From Prochlorococcus sp. AG-402-L18 (GTDB lineage Bacteria > Cyanobacteriota > Cyanobacteriia > PCC-6307 > Cyanobiaceae), in the NCBI GenBank assembly GCA_003216725.1, contig QCIL01000005.1:1-64000 (forward strand): a stretch of DNA of 64,000 nucleotides, in the 5' to 3' direction. Below the pieces are notes generated by a model that worked only from the letters and a program-made list of their open reading frames with translations, made no database searches and was not told the DNA's origin. Made by a program: the position numbers and the translations under genes. The first letter of the stretch is position 1. Each line of letters opens with the position of its first letter. Positions 37,376-46,051 of the stretch are shown piece by piece.

Positions 37376-38257
37376 TTATTGCATCTTTTCTAATGACAAA
37401 ATTAAGCTTCTAAGTACTTTGGTTGCAACTATGCTACTTACTCCGCTTGTATCAATTTCTGGAGATAATTCCACAATATCTGAAGCCACAATTCTAAAGT
37501 CTTTTAAAGTTTTCAGTATTTCTTCAAAATCATTCCAAAAAAATCCTCCAGGTTCTGGAGTGCCCGTCCCTGCCAATAAACTGGGATCAAACCAATCTAA
37601 ATCTATTGTTAAATAGATTGGAGACTTAGCGTATGGTAGAAGAGCTTGTTTTAACTCATATGCATTTCCGCCTGGACTAAAGTTCACTAATTGGTTGTTG
37701 TTATGCATAATTTCAAATTCTTCCTTAGTCCCACTTCTAATTCCTACTTGCAAAATTTTCTTTTCAGGTAGCACTTCTAAGCATCTTTTCATAGTACAAG
37801 CATGACTATGTTTATTTCCTATATATGATTCTCTTAAATCTGCATGAGCATCAAGTTGAACCAATATCAAATCTGGATATTTTTTTACTAATGCTTCAAT
37901 AGCACCTCTTGTAATAGAGTGTTCGCCTCCAAGCATAATAGGACTTAGGCGTTTACTAATTAAATAATTTGTTGCTGATTTAACCGATTCAATAACGGAC
38001 TTTGAGTCATTTTTATCAATAAGTATTGATCCAAAATCAACATACATAATATCCTCTAAGTCTTTTTTTATTTTTGGACAATATGTTTCTAAACAAGAAC
38101 TGACTTGTCTTATTGCTTCTGGACCAAATCTTGCTCCCGGTTTAAACGAACATGTCCCGTCATAATTAACTCCAAATATACCAATTGAGCAATTCTCAGG
38201 ACTTCTTCTTGCTCCCATATAAATTGCATTTTCGTTATTAAATAAATTTTTTGTCAT
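37376..38257 (-). CDS. speB: Ureohydrolase: agmatinase/arginase family
   Basis: Binuclear manganese (or nickel) hydrolase of guanidino compounds, 293 residues. Metal ligands are visible in MLGGEHSITRGAIEAL, VQLDAHADLRESY, HSHACTMKR and LTIDLDWFDPSLLAGTGTPEP. It lies 1 base downstream of speE, so the natural reading is agmatinase giving putrescine for spermidine synthase. Related cyanobacterial proteins have been shown to be guanidine hydrolases, and this cannot be excluded. It is followed by gcvT after 50 bases. Confidence 0.88.
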   Translation of the reverse strand: MTKNLFNNENAIYMGARRSPENCSIGIFGVNYDGTCSFKPGARFGPEAIRQVSSCLETYCPKIKKDLEDIMYVDFGSILIDKNDSKSVIESVKSATNYLISKRLSPIMLGGEHSITRGAIEALVKKYPDLILVQLDAHADLRESYIGNKHSHACTMKRCLEVLPEKKILQVGIRSGTKEEFEIMHNNNQLVNFSPGGNAYELKQALLPYAKSPIYLTIDLDWFDPSLLAGTGTPEPGGFFWNDFEEILKTLKDFRIVASDIVELSPEIDTSGVSSIVATKVLRSLILSLEKMQ

Positions 38258-38258
38258 C

Positions 38259-39110
38259 TTATGAATCTAGTTCTTTTACAATTTTATTTGGCATCATTTT
38301 GAATGCTGCATTTTGAAAATTTAAATTCCAAATTTCACATCCTGTTTCTATTTTTAGGGCTTCATCATAATTTTGCTTTGATAAATTTAGATTTTCTGAA
38401 GAAGCGAATGTCCAACTCCAAATCCCGCTTGGATATATAGGCACAAATGAATACATAGTTTCAGAAACTTTAAATACATTTTTTAAGGTTTTCAAAATAT
38501 TTATGTGAATATTTTTGAAGGATTCAGGAGATTCGCTTTGCGTCGCTAATATCCCCTTTGGTGTAAGTATTCTTTTACATTCTTCATAAAAAGAATCTGA
38601 AAACAATAAATTTGAAAATTCTGAGGGATCTGAACAATCTATAAATATAACGTCGTAAAAATTATCTCTTGTTTTTTTTACCCATTTAACACCATCATCA
38701 ACATGTATTTCTAATCTTTTATCATTCCATGCTTCCCCTCCAATTTCTTTTAGAAATTTTTTAGATATTGTGATTACCTCCTCATCAATTTCTACTAGAT
38801 CAATTTTTGATATTTGAGAATATTTAACGCATTCTCTTACAGTACCACCGTCACCACCGCCAATAATTAGTACATTAGATTTTTCGTCAATGCTACTTAA
38901 TGCAGGATGCACAAGACACTCATGATAATATTTCTCGTCTTTTAATGATGTCATCCAGCAACCATCTAACATTAAAGCTTTACCATAATACTCATTTTCT
39001 ATAACAATAATTTCTTGATATTTAGAGGTTTTTTTAATTAGAATTTTCCCATTTAGGCCGAATCTTGAGCCTTTATGATATTCATCTATCCATGTTGTAA
39101 TATTTGTCAT
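38259..39110 (-). CDS. speE: Spermidine synthase
   Basis: Aminopropyltransferase moving the propylamine of decarboxylated SAM onto putrescine. It is a Rossmann methyltransferase-like fold with the SpeE signature: YHECLVHPALSS, then VLIIGGGDGGTVREC, DLVEIDEEVI, and the catalytic FIDCSDPSE. The start is ATG 39110 (MTNITTWIDEYH, 283 residues), overlapping the mazG stop by 4 bases, which supports this choice over the longer frame to 39158. It is directly followed by the agmatinase-like gene. Confidence 0.96.
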   Translation of the reverse strand: MTNITTWIDEYHKGSRFGLNGKILIKKTSKYQEIIVIENEYYGKALMLDGCWMTSLKDEKYYHECLVHPALSSIDEKSNVLIIGGGDGGTVRECVKYSQISKIDLVEIDEEVITISKKFLKEIGGEAWNDKRLEIHVDDGVKWVKKTRDNFYDVIFIDCSDPSEFSNLLFSDSFYEECKRILTPKGILATQSESPESFKNIHINILKTLKNVFKVSETMYSFVPIYPSGIWSWTFASSENLNLSKQNYDEALKIETGCEIWNLNFQNAAFKMMPNKIVKELDS

Positions 39111-39961
39111 TTGCTTTTCGGATTTTTTCCCGCCAGTTTTTGCTTGGCTATTTCCCAAAGCCTTTGAAAGTCTTTGGGAGTTTGTTTTTTAATATTATCT
39201 CCTGCATGCTCTTCGACGATTGAAAATCTGTCTAAAAATTTTATATTAGTTTTCTGAAGAGCAGACCCAGGATTTATTTTTAAAAAGTTTGAGAGATTCA
39301 GAAGGGTAAAATAAATATCCCCAAATTCATTTTTTATATTTAAATCATTTTTGCATTTAATTGCCTCTTTTAATTCATTTATTTCTTCTTCTAACTTTTG
39401 AAAAATCTCATCAGTACTTTCCCACTTGAAACCATATTCTTTAACAACATTTGTTATTTTATCTGTACCAATCGTTGGTGGTAAATTTTTAATTTTTAAA
39501 TTTAAATTTCTACTAATTGAAGATTTCATATAAGGCGCTTCTTTTTCTAAATTTTTTAAATTTCTCCAAATCTGTTGTGATTTTTTTAATGATACTTTTT
39601 CTTTTTTGTTAAAAATATATGGATGTCTATTAATAATTTTCTTATTTAGATTTTTTATAACATCATTTAGTTCAAATTCTTTTTCTTCGTAACCGATTTC
39701 AGCATGAAGCATTACTTGTAATAAAATATCTCCCAACTCTTCACATATGTTATCTGCATTTTTTTCATATATAGCATCTATAAATTCATTACTCTCTTCA
39801 TACAAAAATGGGATCAACGATATATGAGACTGTATTTTCTGCCATGGGCAGCCCCAAGTTTTATCCTTTAATGCTTTGATATTAGAGATTAAGATTTTAA
39901 AACTATTTATAGTCTTTAAATCGGAATCGTTTTCCAATTTATATCTATTGTTTGAGGACAT
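39107..39961 (-). CDS. mazG: Nucleoside triphosphate pyrophosphohydrolase MazG
   Basis: House-cleaning NTPase removing aberrant nucleotides or controlling (p)ppGpp. It has the two tandem MazG modules. The first has CPWQKIQSHISLIPFLYEES, then ICEELGDILLQVMLHAEIG (ExxE...D metal site). The second is divergent: EEEINELKEAIK and NEFGDIYFTLLNLSNFL. The start is ATG 39961 (284 residues), with two further in-frame starts upstream to 39994. It heads the minus-strand run, divergent from tRNA-Val. Cyanophages carry their own mazG, but this two-domain form is the cellular type. Confidence 0.94.
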   Translation of the reverse strand: MSSNNRYKLENDSDLKTINSFKILISNIKALKDKTWGCPWQKIQSHISLIPFLYEESNEFIDAIYEKNADNICEELGDILLQVMLHAEIGYEEKEFELNDVIKNLNKKIINRHPYIFNKKEKVSLKKSQQIWRNLKNLEKEAPYMKSSISRNLNLKIKNLPPTIGTDKITNVVKEYGFKWESTDEIFQKLEEEINELKEAIKCKNDLNIKNEFGDIYFTLLNLSNFLKINPGSALQKTNIKFLDRFSIVEEHAGDNIKKQTPKDFQRLWEIAKQKLAGKNPKSK

Positions 39962-40059
39962 AGGATATATTTTATTAATTAAATTTTGCCTCAATCATGA
40001 AATATTTAAATACTTAGTATAAATTTTTCAACTTCATCTATTAGAATGATTTATCATAA

Positions 40060-40131
<72 letters not shown>

Positions 40132-40146
40132 TTTATTATTTTTCTA

Positions 40147-40488
40147 ATGACTGAGATCGTCAATCTTTCAATCAGTCAAAGCGCTGCTTCAGAACTATCT
40201 AGGCAAGCTTCTTTTGGAGGTTCTCCAGGACAAATGTCGATTGATTTGGTAGAGGATAAAAATTGTTCCGAAGGATGGATGCATATTAAATTAAGGCCAG
40301 GTACATGTAATGGATCCCCTATTTCAAGAACTGAAGGAGTAACTTTATACGCGGATGTAAAAAAGTTTAATTTACTGAAAGATTTAAAATTAGATTATTA
40401 CGGTGATTTGAGCGGTGGTGGATTTCTTATTTCAACACCAAAAAATGCAAAACGTTGTTCCTGTGGTTCTGGCTTCAAACTTTTATAG
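40147..40488 (+). CDS. HesB/IscA-type iron-sulfur cluster assembly protein
   Basis: A-type Fe-S carrier family, 113 residues. The three conserved cysteines are present: C54 in RPGTCNGSP and the CxC pair C104/C106 in KRCSCGSGF. The first cysteine is only 50 residues from the pair, against 64 in E. coli IscA, so it is a divergent HesB-like member. The start is ATG 40147, 15 bases after tRNA-Val; the longer frame begins inside the tRNA and cannot be right. It is followed by a possible 27-codon lipoprotein ORF and valS. Confidence 0.85.
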   Translation: MTEIVNLSISQSAASELSRQASFGGSPGQMSIDLVEDKNCSEGWMHIKLRPGTCNGSPISRTEGVTLYADVKKFNLLKDLKLDYYGDLSGGGFLISTPKNAKRCSCGSGFKLL

Positions 40489-40490
40489 AA

Positions 40491-40574
40491 TTGAGTTGTT
40501 TTTTTTGCAAACTAATATTATTTTCATTAATTGGCTGCTCTCAAGATAAAATAAAAAAAAGTTTACTGAAATAA
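40491..40574 (+). CDS. Possible 27-residue mini-lipoprotein
   Basis: Short ORF from TTG 40491 to TAA 40574. The translation begins MSCFFCKLILFSLIGC and continues SQDKIKKSLLK. The hydrophobic stretch ending in LIGC is a good lipobox, placing the lipidated cysteine at residue 16, which would leave a 12-residue lysine-rich mature peptide. It fills nearly all of the 95-base gap between the Fe-S gene and valS. Against it: a TTG start, no ribosome site, and a length where chance ORFs are common. Confidence 0.3.
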   Translation: MSCFFCKLILFSLIGCSQDKIKKSLLK

Positions 40575-40583
40575 AATTTGCAC

Positions 40584-43340
40584 ATGACAGAGATGAATGA
40601 TCAATTATCTTTAAAGAATTATTCACCTTTTGAAGTAGAGAAAAAGTGGCAAGCAAAATGGGAAAGTCTAAAGGCGTTTAGTCCTAATCCTGAGGATGAT
40701 GGGGAGCCTTTTTGTGTTGTTATTCCTCCACCAAATGTAACTGGATCTTTGCATATGGGGCATGCATTTAATACGGCTTTGATAGATGTTGTAGTACGTT
40801 TTCAAAGACTTTTAGGTAAGAATGTTTTGTGTTTACCAGGAACTGATCATGCTTCAATAGCTGTTCAAACTATTCTCGAAAAACAATTAAAAAGTGAAGG
40901 CAAAACAAGCGAGGATATTGGAAGAGATGAATTTCTTAAAAGAGCATGGAACTGGAAAGAACAAAGTGGTGGAAGAATAGTTTCTCAATTAAAAAGGATA
41001 GGATATTCAGTTGACTGGACTAGAGAAAGATTTACTCTTGATCAAAAATTAAATGAAGCAGTTATTGAGGCTTTTAATATTCTCTATAAAAAGAATTTAA
41101 TTTATAGAGGCGAATATTTGGTTAATTGGTGCCCTGAATCTCAATCTGCTGTAAGTGATCTTGAAGTTGAAATGCAAGAAGTAAATGGTCATTTATGGCA
41201 TTTTAAATACCCTTTAATTTCTGAAAGTGGTGAACAATTAGATAAGTACTTAGAAGTTGCAACAACAAGACCAGAAACTCTTTTGGGTGATACTGCTGTG
41301 GCAGTTAATCCTGATGATGATAGATATAAAGAATTTATTGGTGTCAAAGTAAAAGTCCCTTTCGTTGATAGAGAAATACCTATTATTGCTGATTCACATG
41401 TTGATAAAGATTTTGGTACTGGTTGTGTGAAGGTTACTCCAGCCCATGATCCAAATGATTTTGCAATAGGAAAAAGGCATAATTTAAAACAGATTAATGT
41501 AATGAACAAAGATGGAACTTTAAATATTAATGCAGGTGTTTTTCATAATTTAGATAGATATGAGGCTAGAAAGAAAATTATCAAAGAATTGGATAACTTA
41601 GGCCTTTTGACAAAGATAGAGGATTATAAACATACTGTTCCTTTTTCTGATAGAGGTAAGGTTCCAATTGAACCTTTGTTGTCAACACAATGGTTTTTGA
41701 AAATGGATGATATATCACAAGGATGTCTTAATGAAATTGATTTGAATAAACCATCTTTTATTCCTTCACGTTGGGAGAAAGTTTATAAAGATTGGTTAGA
41801 GAATATTAATGATTGGTGTATAAGTAGACAATTGTGGTGGGGGCACCAAATACCAGCATGGTATGTTTTAGATGACTCTCAAGACTCAATAGAACAAAAT
41901 ACTCCATATATTGTTGCAAGAAATGAAGAAGATGCCTTAATCGAAGCTAATAAAAAATTTGGATTAAATATTAAATTGGTTCGTGACAAAGATGTTTTGG
42001 ATACATGGTTTTCAAGTGGTTTATGGCCTTTCTCAACCCTTGGTTGGCCAAATACAAATGATCCGGATTTTAAAAAATGGTATCCAAATAATGTTCTTGT
42101 TACTGGTTTCGATATTATTTTCTTCTGGGTGGCCAGAATGACAATGATGGGGAATACTTTTACGAATAATATTCCTTTTAAGGATGTTTATATTCATGGT
42201 CTAGTTCGAGATGAAAACAATAAAAAAATGAGTAAAAGTTCAGGTAATGGTATTGATCCAATACTATTAATTGATAAATATGGTTCTGATGCTCTAAGAT
42301 TTGCTTTAATTCGAGAAGTTGCAGGCGCTGGACAAGATATCCGGCTTGATTTTGATAGGAAAAAAGATACATCTTCAACTGTTGAAGCTTCAAGAAATTT
42401 TGCGAATAAATTATGGAATGCAACTAAATTTGTGTTAATTAATAAAACTTCTCATAATAATTATTCGCTTAATGAGAGTGATGAAACTTCTTTAGAATTA
42501 TGTGATAAGTGGATTTTATCTAAATTGAATCAGGTAAATATAAAAGTCGCTGCTTTGTTGAAAGAATATAAATTGGGAGAATCTGCGAAACTTCTATATG
42601 AATTTGCATGGAATGATTTTTGTGACTGGTATGTAGAATTTGCTAAACAAAGGTTTAATAATAAAGAGATTAAAAATAGACAAATATCTGAAAAAGTTTT
42701 AATAAAAGTGCTCAATGATATTTTGGTAATGATTCATCCTTTTATGCCGCACATTACTGAGGAACTTTGGCATGTACTGCAATTAAAACCAGATAATACA
42801 TTATTATCCCTTCAAAAATGGCCATTTCACGAAAATAAATTTGTTGATAATAAGCTTGATAATTCCTTTCAGCAACTCTTTGAAATTATTAGGCTGATTA
42901 GAAATTTGAGAGCTGAATTAGGTCTTAAGCCATCAGAAAAAGGTCCTGTATATTTAATTTCAGACAATGATGAATTGATTGATTTTTTAAAAACTTTAGT
43001 TGATGATATTCAAACCTTGACTAAATCTTCTGAAGTATTTATTTTGAAAACTAATGATGTTGATAAAAAAGAGTTTGCTAAATCTTTTTCTGGGATAATT
43101 AGTGATTTAGAGGTTTACTTACCTTTTCAGGATTTTGTAAATATAGATGCATTAAAGGAAAGGTTAATCAAGGATTTAAAAAAGGTGACTATTGAATTAG
43201 AAAATTTAAATAAGAGATTATCCAATAAAAATTTCGTTGATAAGGCTCCAAAAGATATTGTTGATGAATGCAGATTTAAATTAAATGAGGGTTTGGTGCA
43301 AAAGGAGAGAATTACTAAAAAACTCCAACTTTTGAATTGA
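40584..43340 (+). CDS. valS: Valyl-tRNA synthetase
   Basis: Class I synthetase charging tRNA-Val, with editing of mischarged threonine. HIGH motif PPPNVTGSLHMGHAFN at about 48-63, CP1 editing domain with TTRPETLLGDTAVAVNP, KMSKS motif KKMSKSSGNGIDP near residue 547, the anticodon-binding helical domain, and the C-terminal coiled coil characteristic of ValRS. At 918 residues it is normal. The start is ATG 40584 (MTEMNDQLSLK); a TTG two codons earlier is unlikely. tRNA-Val(UAC) is about 450 bases upstream on the same strand. Confidence 0.97.
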   Translation: MTEMNDQLSLKNYSPFEVEKKWQAKWESLKAFSPNPEDDGEPFCVVIPPPNVTGSLHMGHAFNTALIDVVVRFQRLLGKNVLCLPGTDHASIAVQTILEKQLKSEGKTSEDIGRDEFLKRAWNWKEQSGGRIVSQLKRIGYSVDWTRERFTLDQKLNEAVIEAFNILYKKNLIYRGEYLVNWCPESQSAVSDLEVEMQEVNGHLWHFKYPLISESGEQLDKYLEVATTRPETLLGDTAVAVNPDDDRYKEFIGVKVKVPFVDREIPIIADSHVDKDFGTGCVKVTPAHDPNDFAIGKRHNLKQINVMNKDGTLNINAGVFHNLDRYEARKKIIKELDNLGLLTKIEDYKHTVPFSDRGKVPIEPLLSTQWFLKMDDISQGCLNEIDLNKPSFIPSRWEKVYKDWLENINDWCISRQLWWGHQIPAWYVLDDSQDSIEQNTPYIVARNEEDALIEANKKFGLNIKLVRDKDVLDTWFSSGLWPFSTLGWPNTNDPDFKKWYPNNVLVTGFDIIFFWVARMTMMGNTFTNNIPFKDVYIHGLVRDENNKKMSKSSGNGIDPILLIDKYGSDALRFALIREVAGAGQDIRLDFDRKKDTSSTVEASRNFANKLWNATKFVLINKTSHNNYSLNESDETSLELCDKWILSKLNQVNIKVAALLKEYKLGESAKLLYEFAWNDFCDWYVEFAKQRFNNKEIKNRQISEKVLIKVLNDILVMIHPFMPHITEELWHVLQLKPDNTLLSLQKWPFHENKFVDNKLDNSFQQLFEIIRLIRNLRAELGLKPSEKGPVYLISDNDELIDFLKTLVDDIQTLTKSSEVFILKTNDVDKKEFAKSFSGIISDLEVYLPFQDFVNIDALKERLIKDLKKVTIELENLNKRLSNKNFVDKAPKDIVDECRFKLNEGLVQKERITKKLQLLN

Positions 43341-43342
43341 GA

Positions 43343-43939
43343 ATGAATATATTTCTAGAAAATATTTATAATTTGTCTTTTTTTTTTAATACTGGAATTG
43401 GAATCTTATCGTTTGTTTGTATTTATATTTTAATTGTTTTATTAATACTTCCAGCTTCTTGGTTATCTTTATTATCAGGTTTTTTATATGGCTCATATTT
43501 AGGATCAGTTATAGTTTTCATTTCCGCTTCCATTGGAGCATCAGTTGCATTTTTTTTATCAAAAACTTTTTTTGCAAAAAAGCTAAAAAACCTTTTTAGC
43601 CGTTATCCAAAATTAAGTGTTATGGAGAAAGTAGTAGAAAAAGGCGGACTTAAATTAATTTTTTTAGCGAGATTATCGCCGATATTTCCCTTCAGTATTC
43701 TAAATTATTTTTATGGTTTGAATAATATTAAATTTAGAGATTTCTCTCTTGGCCTTCTTGGAATTATTCCAGGAACTTTTCTTTATTGCTCAATAGGTAG
43801 TTTGGCAAAAAGTCTCCAGGAGTTAAAAAATGTGCAATCACCAAATAATTTGTATATGACTATCATCGGCGTTGTTTCAACTTTTTTGGTTGTATATTTC
43901 TTAGCTAAATACTCCAGAGAATATTTTGAAAACTCCTAA
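43343..43939 (+). CDS. TVP38/TMEM64-family (SNARE-associated fold) membrane protein
   Basis: DedA-related VTT-domain integral membrane protein of about 198 residues; relatives act in lipid scrambling or envelope maintenance. Family features: LPASWLSLLSGFLYG near residues 36-50, a GASVAFFLSKTFF helix, the re-entrant-loop segment KLIFLARLSPIFPFSILNYF, and GIIPGTFLYCSIG. The ATG at 43343 is preferred; a TTG at 43337 overlaps the valS stop. Translation coupled to valS is likely. The function in this organism is unknown. Confidence 0.85.
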   Translation: MNIFLENIYNLSFFFNTGIGILSFVCIYILIVLLILPASWLSLLSGFLYGSYLGSVIVFISASIGASVAFFLSKTFFAKKLKNLFSRYPKLSVMEKVVEKGGLKLIFLARLSPIFPFSILNYFYGLNNIKFRDFSLGLLGIIPGTFLYCSIGSLAKSLQELKNVQSPNNLYMTIIGVVSTFLVVYFLAKYSREYFENS

Positions 43940-43943
43940 GAAT

Positions 43944-44096
43944 TTAATTTTTAATATTCCAATCTCTAATAGATGCAATTAAGATAAACCAAAATAGCCT
44001 AACTTTACCTAACAAAGTTTTATTGGTTTCTAATTCTATATATTTTGCCTGTCCACAAGGTGTTTTTATGTAGTTAAAAACTGTTTTCTTAGTCAT
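43944..44096 (-). CDS. Unrecognised 50-residue protein
   Basis: Complete small ORF, ATG 44096 to TAA 43944. The translation begins MTKKTVFNYIKTPCGQAKYI, has ELETNKTLLGKVRL, then a hydrophobic FWFILIASIRDWNIKN end. The mix of basic, polar and aromatic residues looks like real protein rather than noise, and it occupies the one large gap in this stretch (270 bases). It is on the same strand as, and 113 bases downstream of, the phage-type DNA ligase. I do not recognise a family. It is too short for most automatic calls. Confidence 0.5.
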   Translation of the reverse strand: MTKKTVFNYIKTPCGQAKYIELETNKTLLGKVRLFWFILIASIRDWNIKN

Positions 44097-44209
44097 AAGT
44101 CTCTCAAAAGTCCTGATAAATATTTTTATATTTTATAGCCAATATCTTAAGTTTTTTTATTTAAAAACCACATTTATCATTGACTACTTTGTTGAATAAT
44201 TTATAAAAT

Positions 44210-45523
44210 TTACACTTTTTCTCCAGCTTTAAATCCTCTAAAGCATTTGAATCTTGGAAACCTAAGACTAAAAGCCACCGCATCCTTGGATTTAGTTTTA
44301 GCATCAGCTCTGATTTCTACAAGTTGACCAATGAGATGATTACGTTTTGACCAATATTCTTCACGTTGGATATCACTAAATCCGCTTCCGCAACTAAGAC
44401 TGTATTTATACCCATCATCTTCCCCTTCTACCAGTATTGCTCCTAGTCTCCCTTTATTACGGCCTGTGCCTTCCTCAACCGATACAACTTTTAAAGTGAC
44501 TTCAATGAAAGGTTTTGCTTTTAACCAACTGTGTGTTCTTTTACATTCATACATAGCATCAGGATCTTTAATCATTACTCCTTCATATCCACCTTCAACG
44601 GCAGATTTATTCAGTTCTACAAATCTTTTCTGCCCCTCAATGGTGTCAAGATCTACATTTTCCCATTCCAGTGTTTGTACATGTTTTAGAAGCTTAGAAT
44701 GTTTTGCTACCCATTCTTTTATTAACAAACTTCTTGATGTTTGATTAGTGTTCCATCTCCCTTGTTGAAAGTTTTCAAGGGGACATAAATCAAATAAGTG
44801 TAGAACTGCGTCTTTTGTTTGTTTGCCATCTTTTCTATGAACCTGTTTCATTAAATCCTGAAAGTTAGCGCTCATTACTTCACCATCTAGGACTAAGTCA
44901 TAAGGTGCAGGATTTTCCTTTAAGACGTTCTCTATTTCTGAGATAATATGACCAAAATTATGGAATTGTTTACCATTACGAGAAAACATTTCTACTTTAT
45001 TTTGTCTAATAATAGTTAGGACGCGTACACCATCTAATTTAATTTCAATTTGCTTTTTCCCTATCATTTTTTTTTCATGATTTGCACTGTCATGAGCTAA
45101 AGGACAAGAAAAAATAGGAATCGCATATTTGGGAAATTTCTTTGCTATCTTGTTGATTGTTTTTTCAGATACTCCACATCTAAGATCTTTAATTAAAACT
45201 CGTCTATAAAATCCATTCCACTCTTCTTTTGTCGCAGATTCCATAGCCTTAAGAATTGCATCGCGAGCAGCGTGACCAGTAAGTTCTCTTTGAATAAGCT
45301 TATTGGCTAATTCTTTAAAATCTTGCCATAAAAAATTTTGACTTTTTTCATTCTCTTTCTCAGGCACAATTTTTACACCAAAAGTTACCAATGGATCAAG
45401 TGCCATTCGGATCCCTTCAAAAAAATCATCTAGACCATCTTCCATTGCTTTTAAGATGATTTTTTCTTTTTCTAATCTACTTGGGTTTAATTCTAATTGT
45501 TGTATTATCTCTTCTTTAAACAA
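44210..45523 (-). CDS. ATP-dependent DNA ligase, bacteriophage T4-type
   Basis: Seals nicks through an enzyme-AMP intermediate. Nucleotidyltransferase motifs in order: I IKLDGVR (adenylated lysine K162), III FSRNGK (180-185) and LDGEVM (212-217), IIIa HLFDLCP, IV YEGVMIKD (313-320), V SWLKAKP (332-338), then an OB-fold with SCGSGFSD. The N-terminal 130 residues resemble T4 gp30: LTGHAARDAI and RRVLIKDLRCGVSEKTINKI align by eye with T4's LTGNAAIEEL and RRVMMRDLECGAS. There is no export signal, unlike LigE. It is an accessory ligase in addition to the presumed NAD-dependent LigA. The upstream partner is the NTF2-like gene, 23 bases away. Confidence 0.92.
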   Translation of the reverse strand: MFKEEIIQQLELNPSRLEKEKIILKAMEDGLDDFFEGIRMALDPLVTFGVKIVPEKENEKSQNFLWQDFKELANKLIQRELTGHAARDAILKAMESATKEEWNGFYRRVLIKDLRCGVSEKTINKIAKKFPKYAIPIFSCPLAHDSANHEKKMIGKKQIEIKLDGVRVLTIIRQNKVEMFSRNGKQFHNFGHIISEIENVLKENPAPYDLVLDGEVMSANFQDLMKQVHRKDGKQTKDAVLHLFDLCPLENFQQGRWNTNQTSRSLLIKEWVAKHSKLLKHVQTLEWENVDLDTIEGQKRFVELNKSAVEGGYEGVMIKDPDAMYECKRTHSWLKAKPFIEVTLKVVSVEEGTGRNKGRLGAILVEGEDDGYKYSLSCGSGFSDIQREEYWSKRNHLIGQLVEIRADAKTKSKDAVAFSLRFPRFKCFRGFKAGEKV

Positions 45524-45546
45524 TTCTTTTCCCTCACAAGAAATTA

Positions 45547-45966
45547 TTAATTTACTTTAGCTATTCTGTCTATTTTCCAATCATTGTCAGTTTTTGCGAA
45601 AGTAAAATCTAATGGGAGTTCATCTTGTTTGTCTTCTGATTTTAAATTCAAAGTTATTATGATTTGATCTTCTTGAACTCTAGGTCTTCCTGATTTTAGA
45701 TTTCTGTATTTATTGAGGTTTAAACTAGCTAAAAATTTAAGAAAGTCTTGGCGTTTAACATGAGTTTTATAAGTTTTTGTAGTCAAACCATAAGCAGCAT
45801 CAATTCTGCCAGCAGCTATTTGATCAAAAAACTTTCTTACTAATGGATTAATTCCTCTGGCGCTTATAACTAATTTGACTGCATTAAAAGTCCAAAAAGC
45901 AACTAGTACTGCTCCGCCAACTAATAATGCTTTAATTCCGATATCTTTAACTAGTGTTGCGTCCAT
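45547..45966 (-). CDS. Membrane-anchored NTF2-like protein, unknown function
   Basis: 139 residues: one N-terminal transmembrane helix at about 11-33 (IKALLVGGAVLVAFWTFNAV), then a soluble domain. The order FFDQIAAGRIDAAYGLTTKTYK, FLKFLASLNLNKYR and DFTFAKTDNDWKIDRIAKV is the helix-helix-sheet pattern of NTF2/SnoaL-like or DUF4864-like domains. No catalytic residues are obvious. It leads the ligase gene on the same strand and is divergent from the SprT-like gene across 85 bases. The fold is inferred by pattern only. Confidence 0.65.
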   Translation of the reverse strand: MDATLVKDIGIKALLVGGAVLVAFWTFNAVKLVISARGINPLVRKFFDQIAAGRIDAAYGLTTKTYKTHVKRQDFLKFLASLNLNKYRNLKSGRPRVQEDQIIITLNLKSEDKQDELPLDFTFAKTDNDWKIDRIAKVN

Positions 45967-46051
45967 GTTAATTTGAGTTTTTTATTACTTTAAGAAAAGA
46001 AATCGTTTTTGATGGCTTTTTTTGTCAAAATAATACTAATTTTAATCCATA

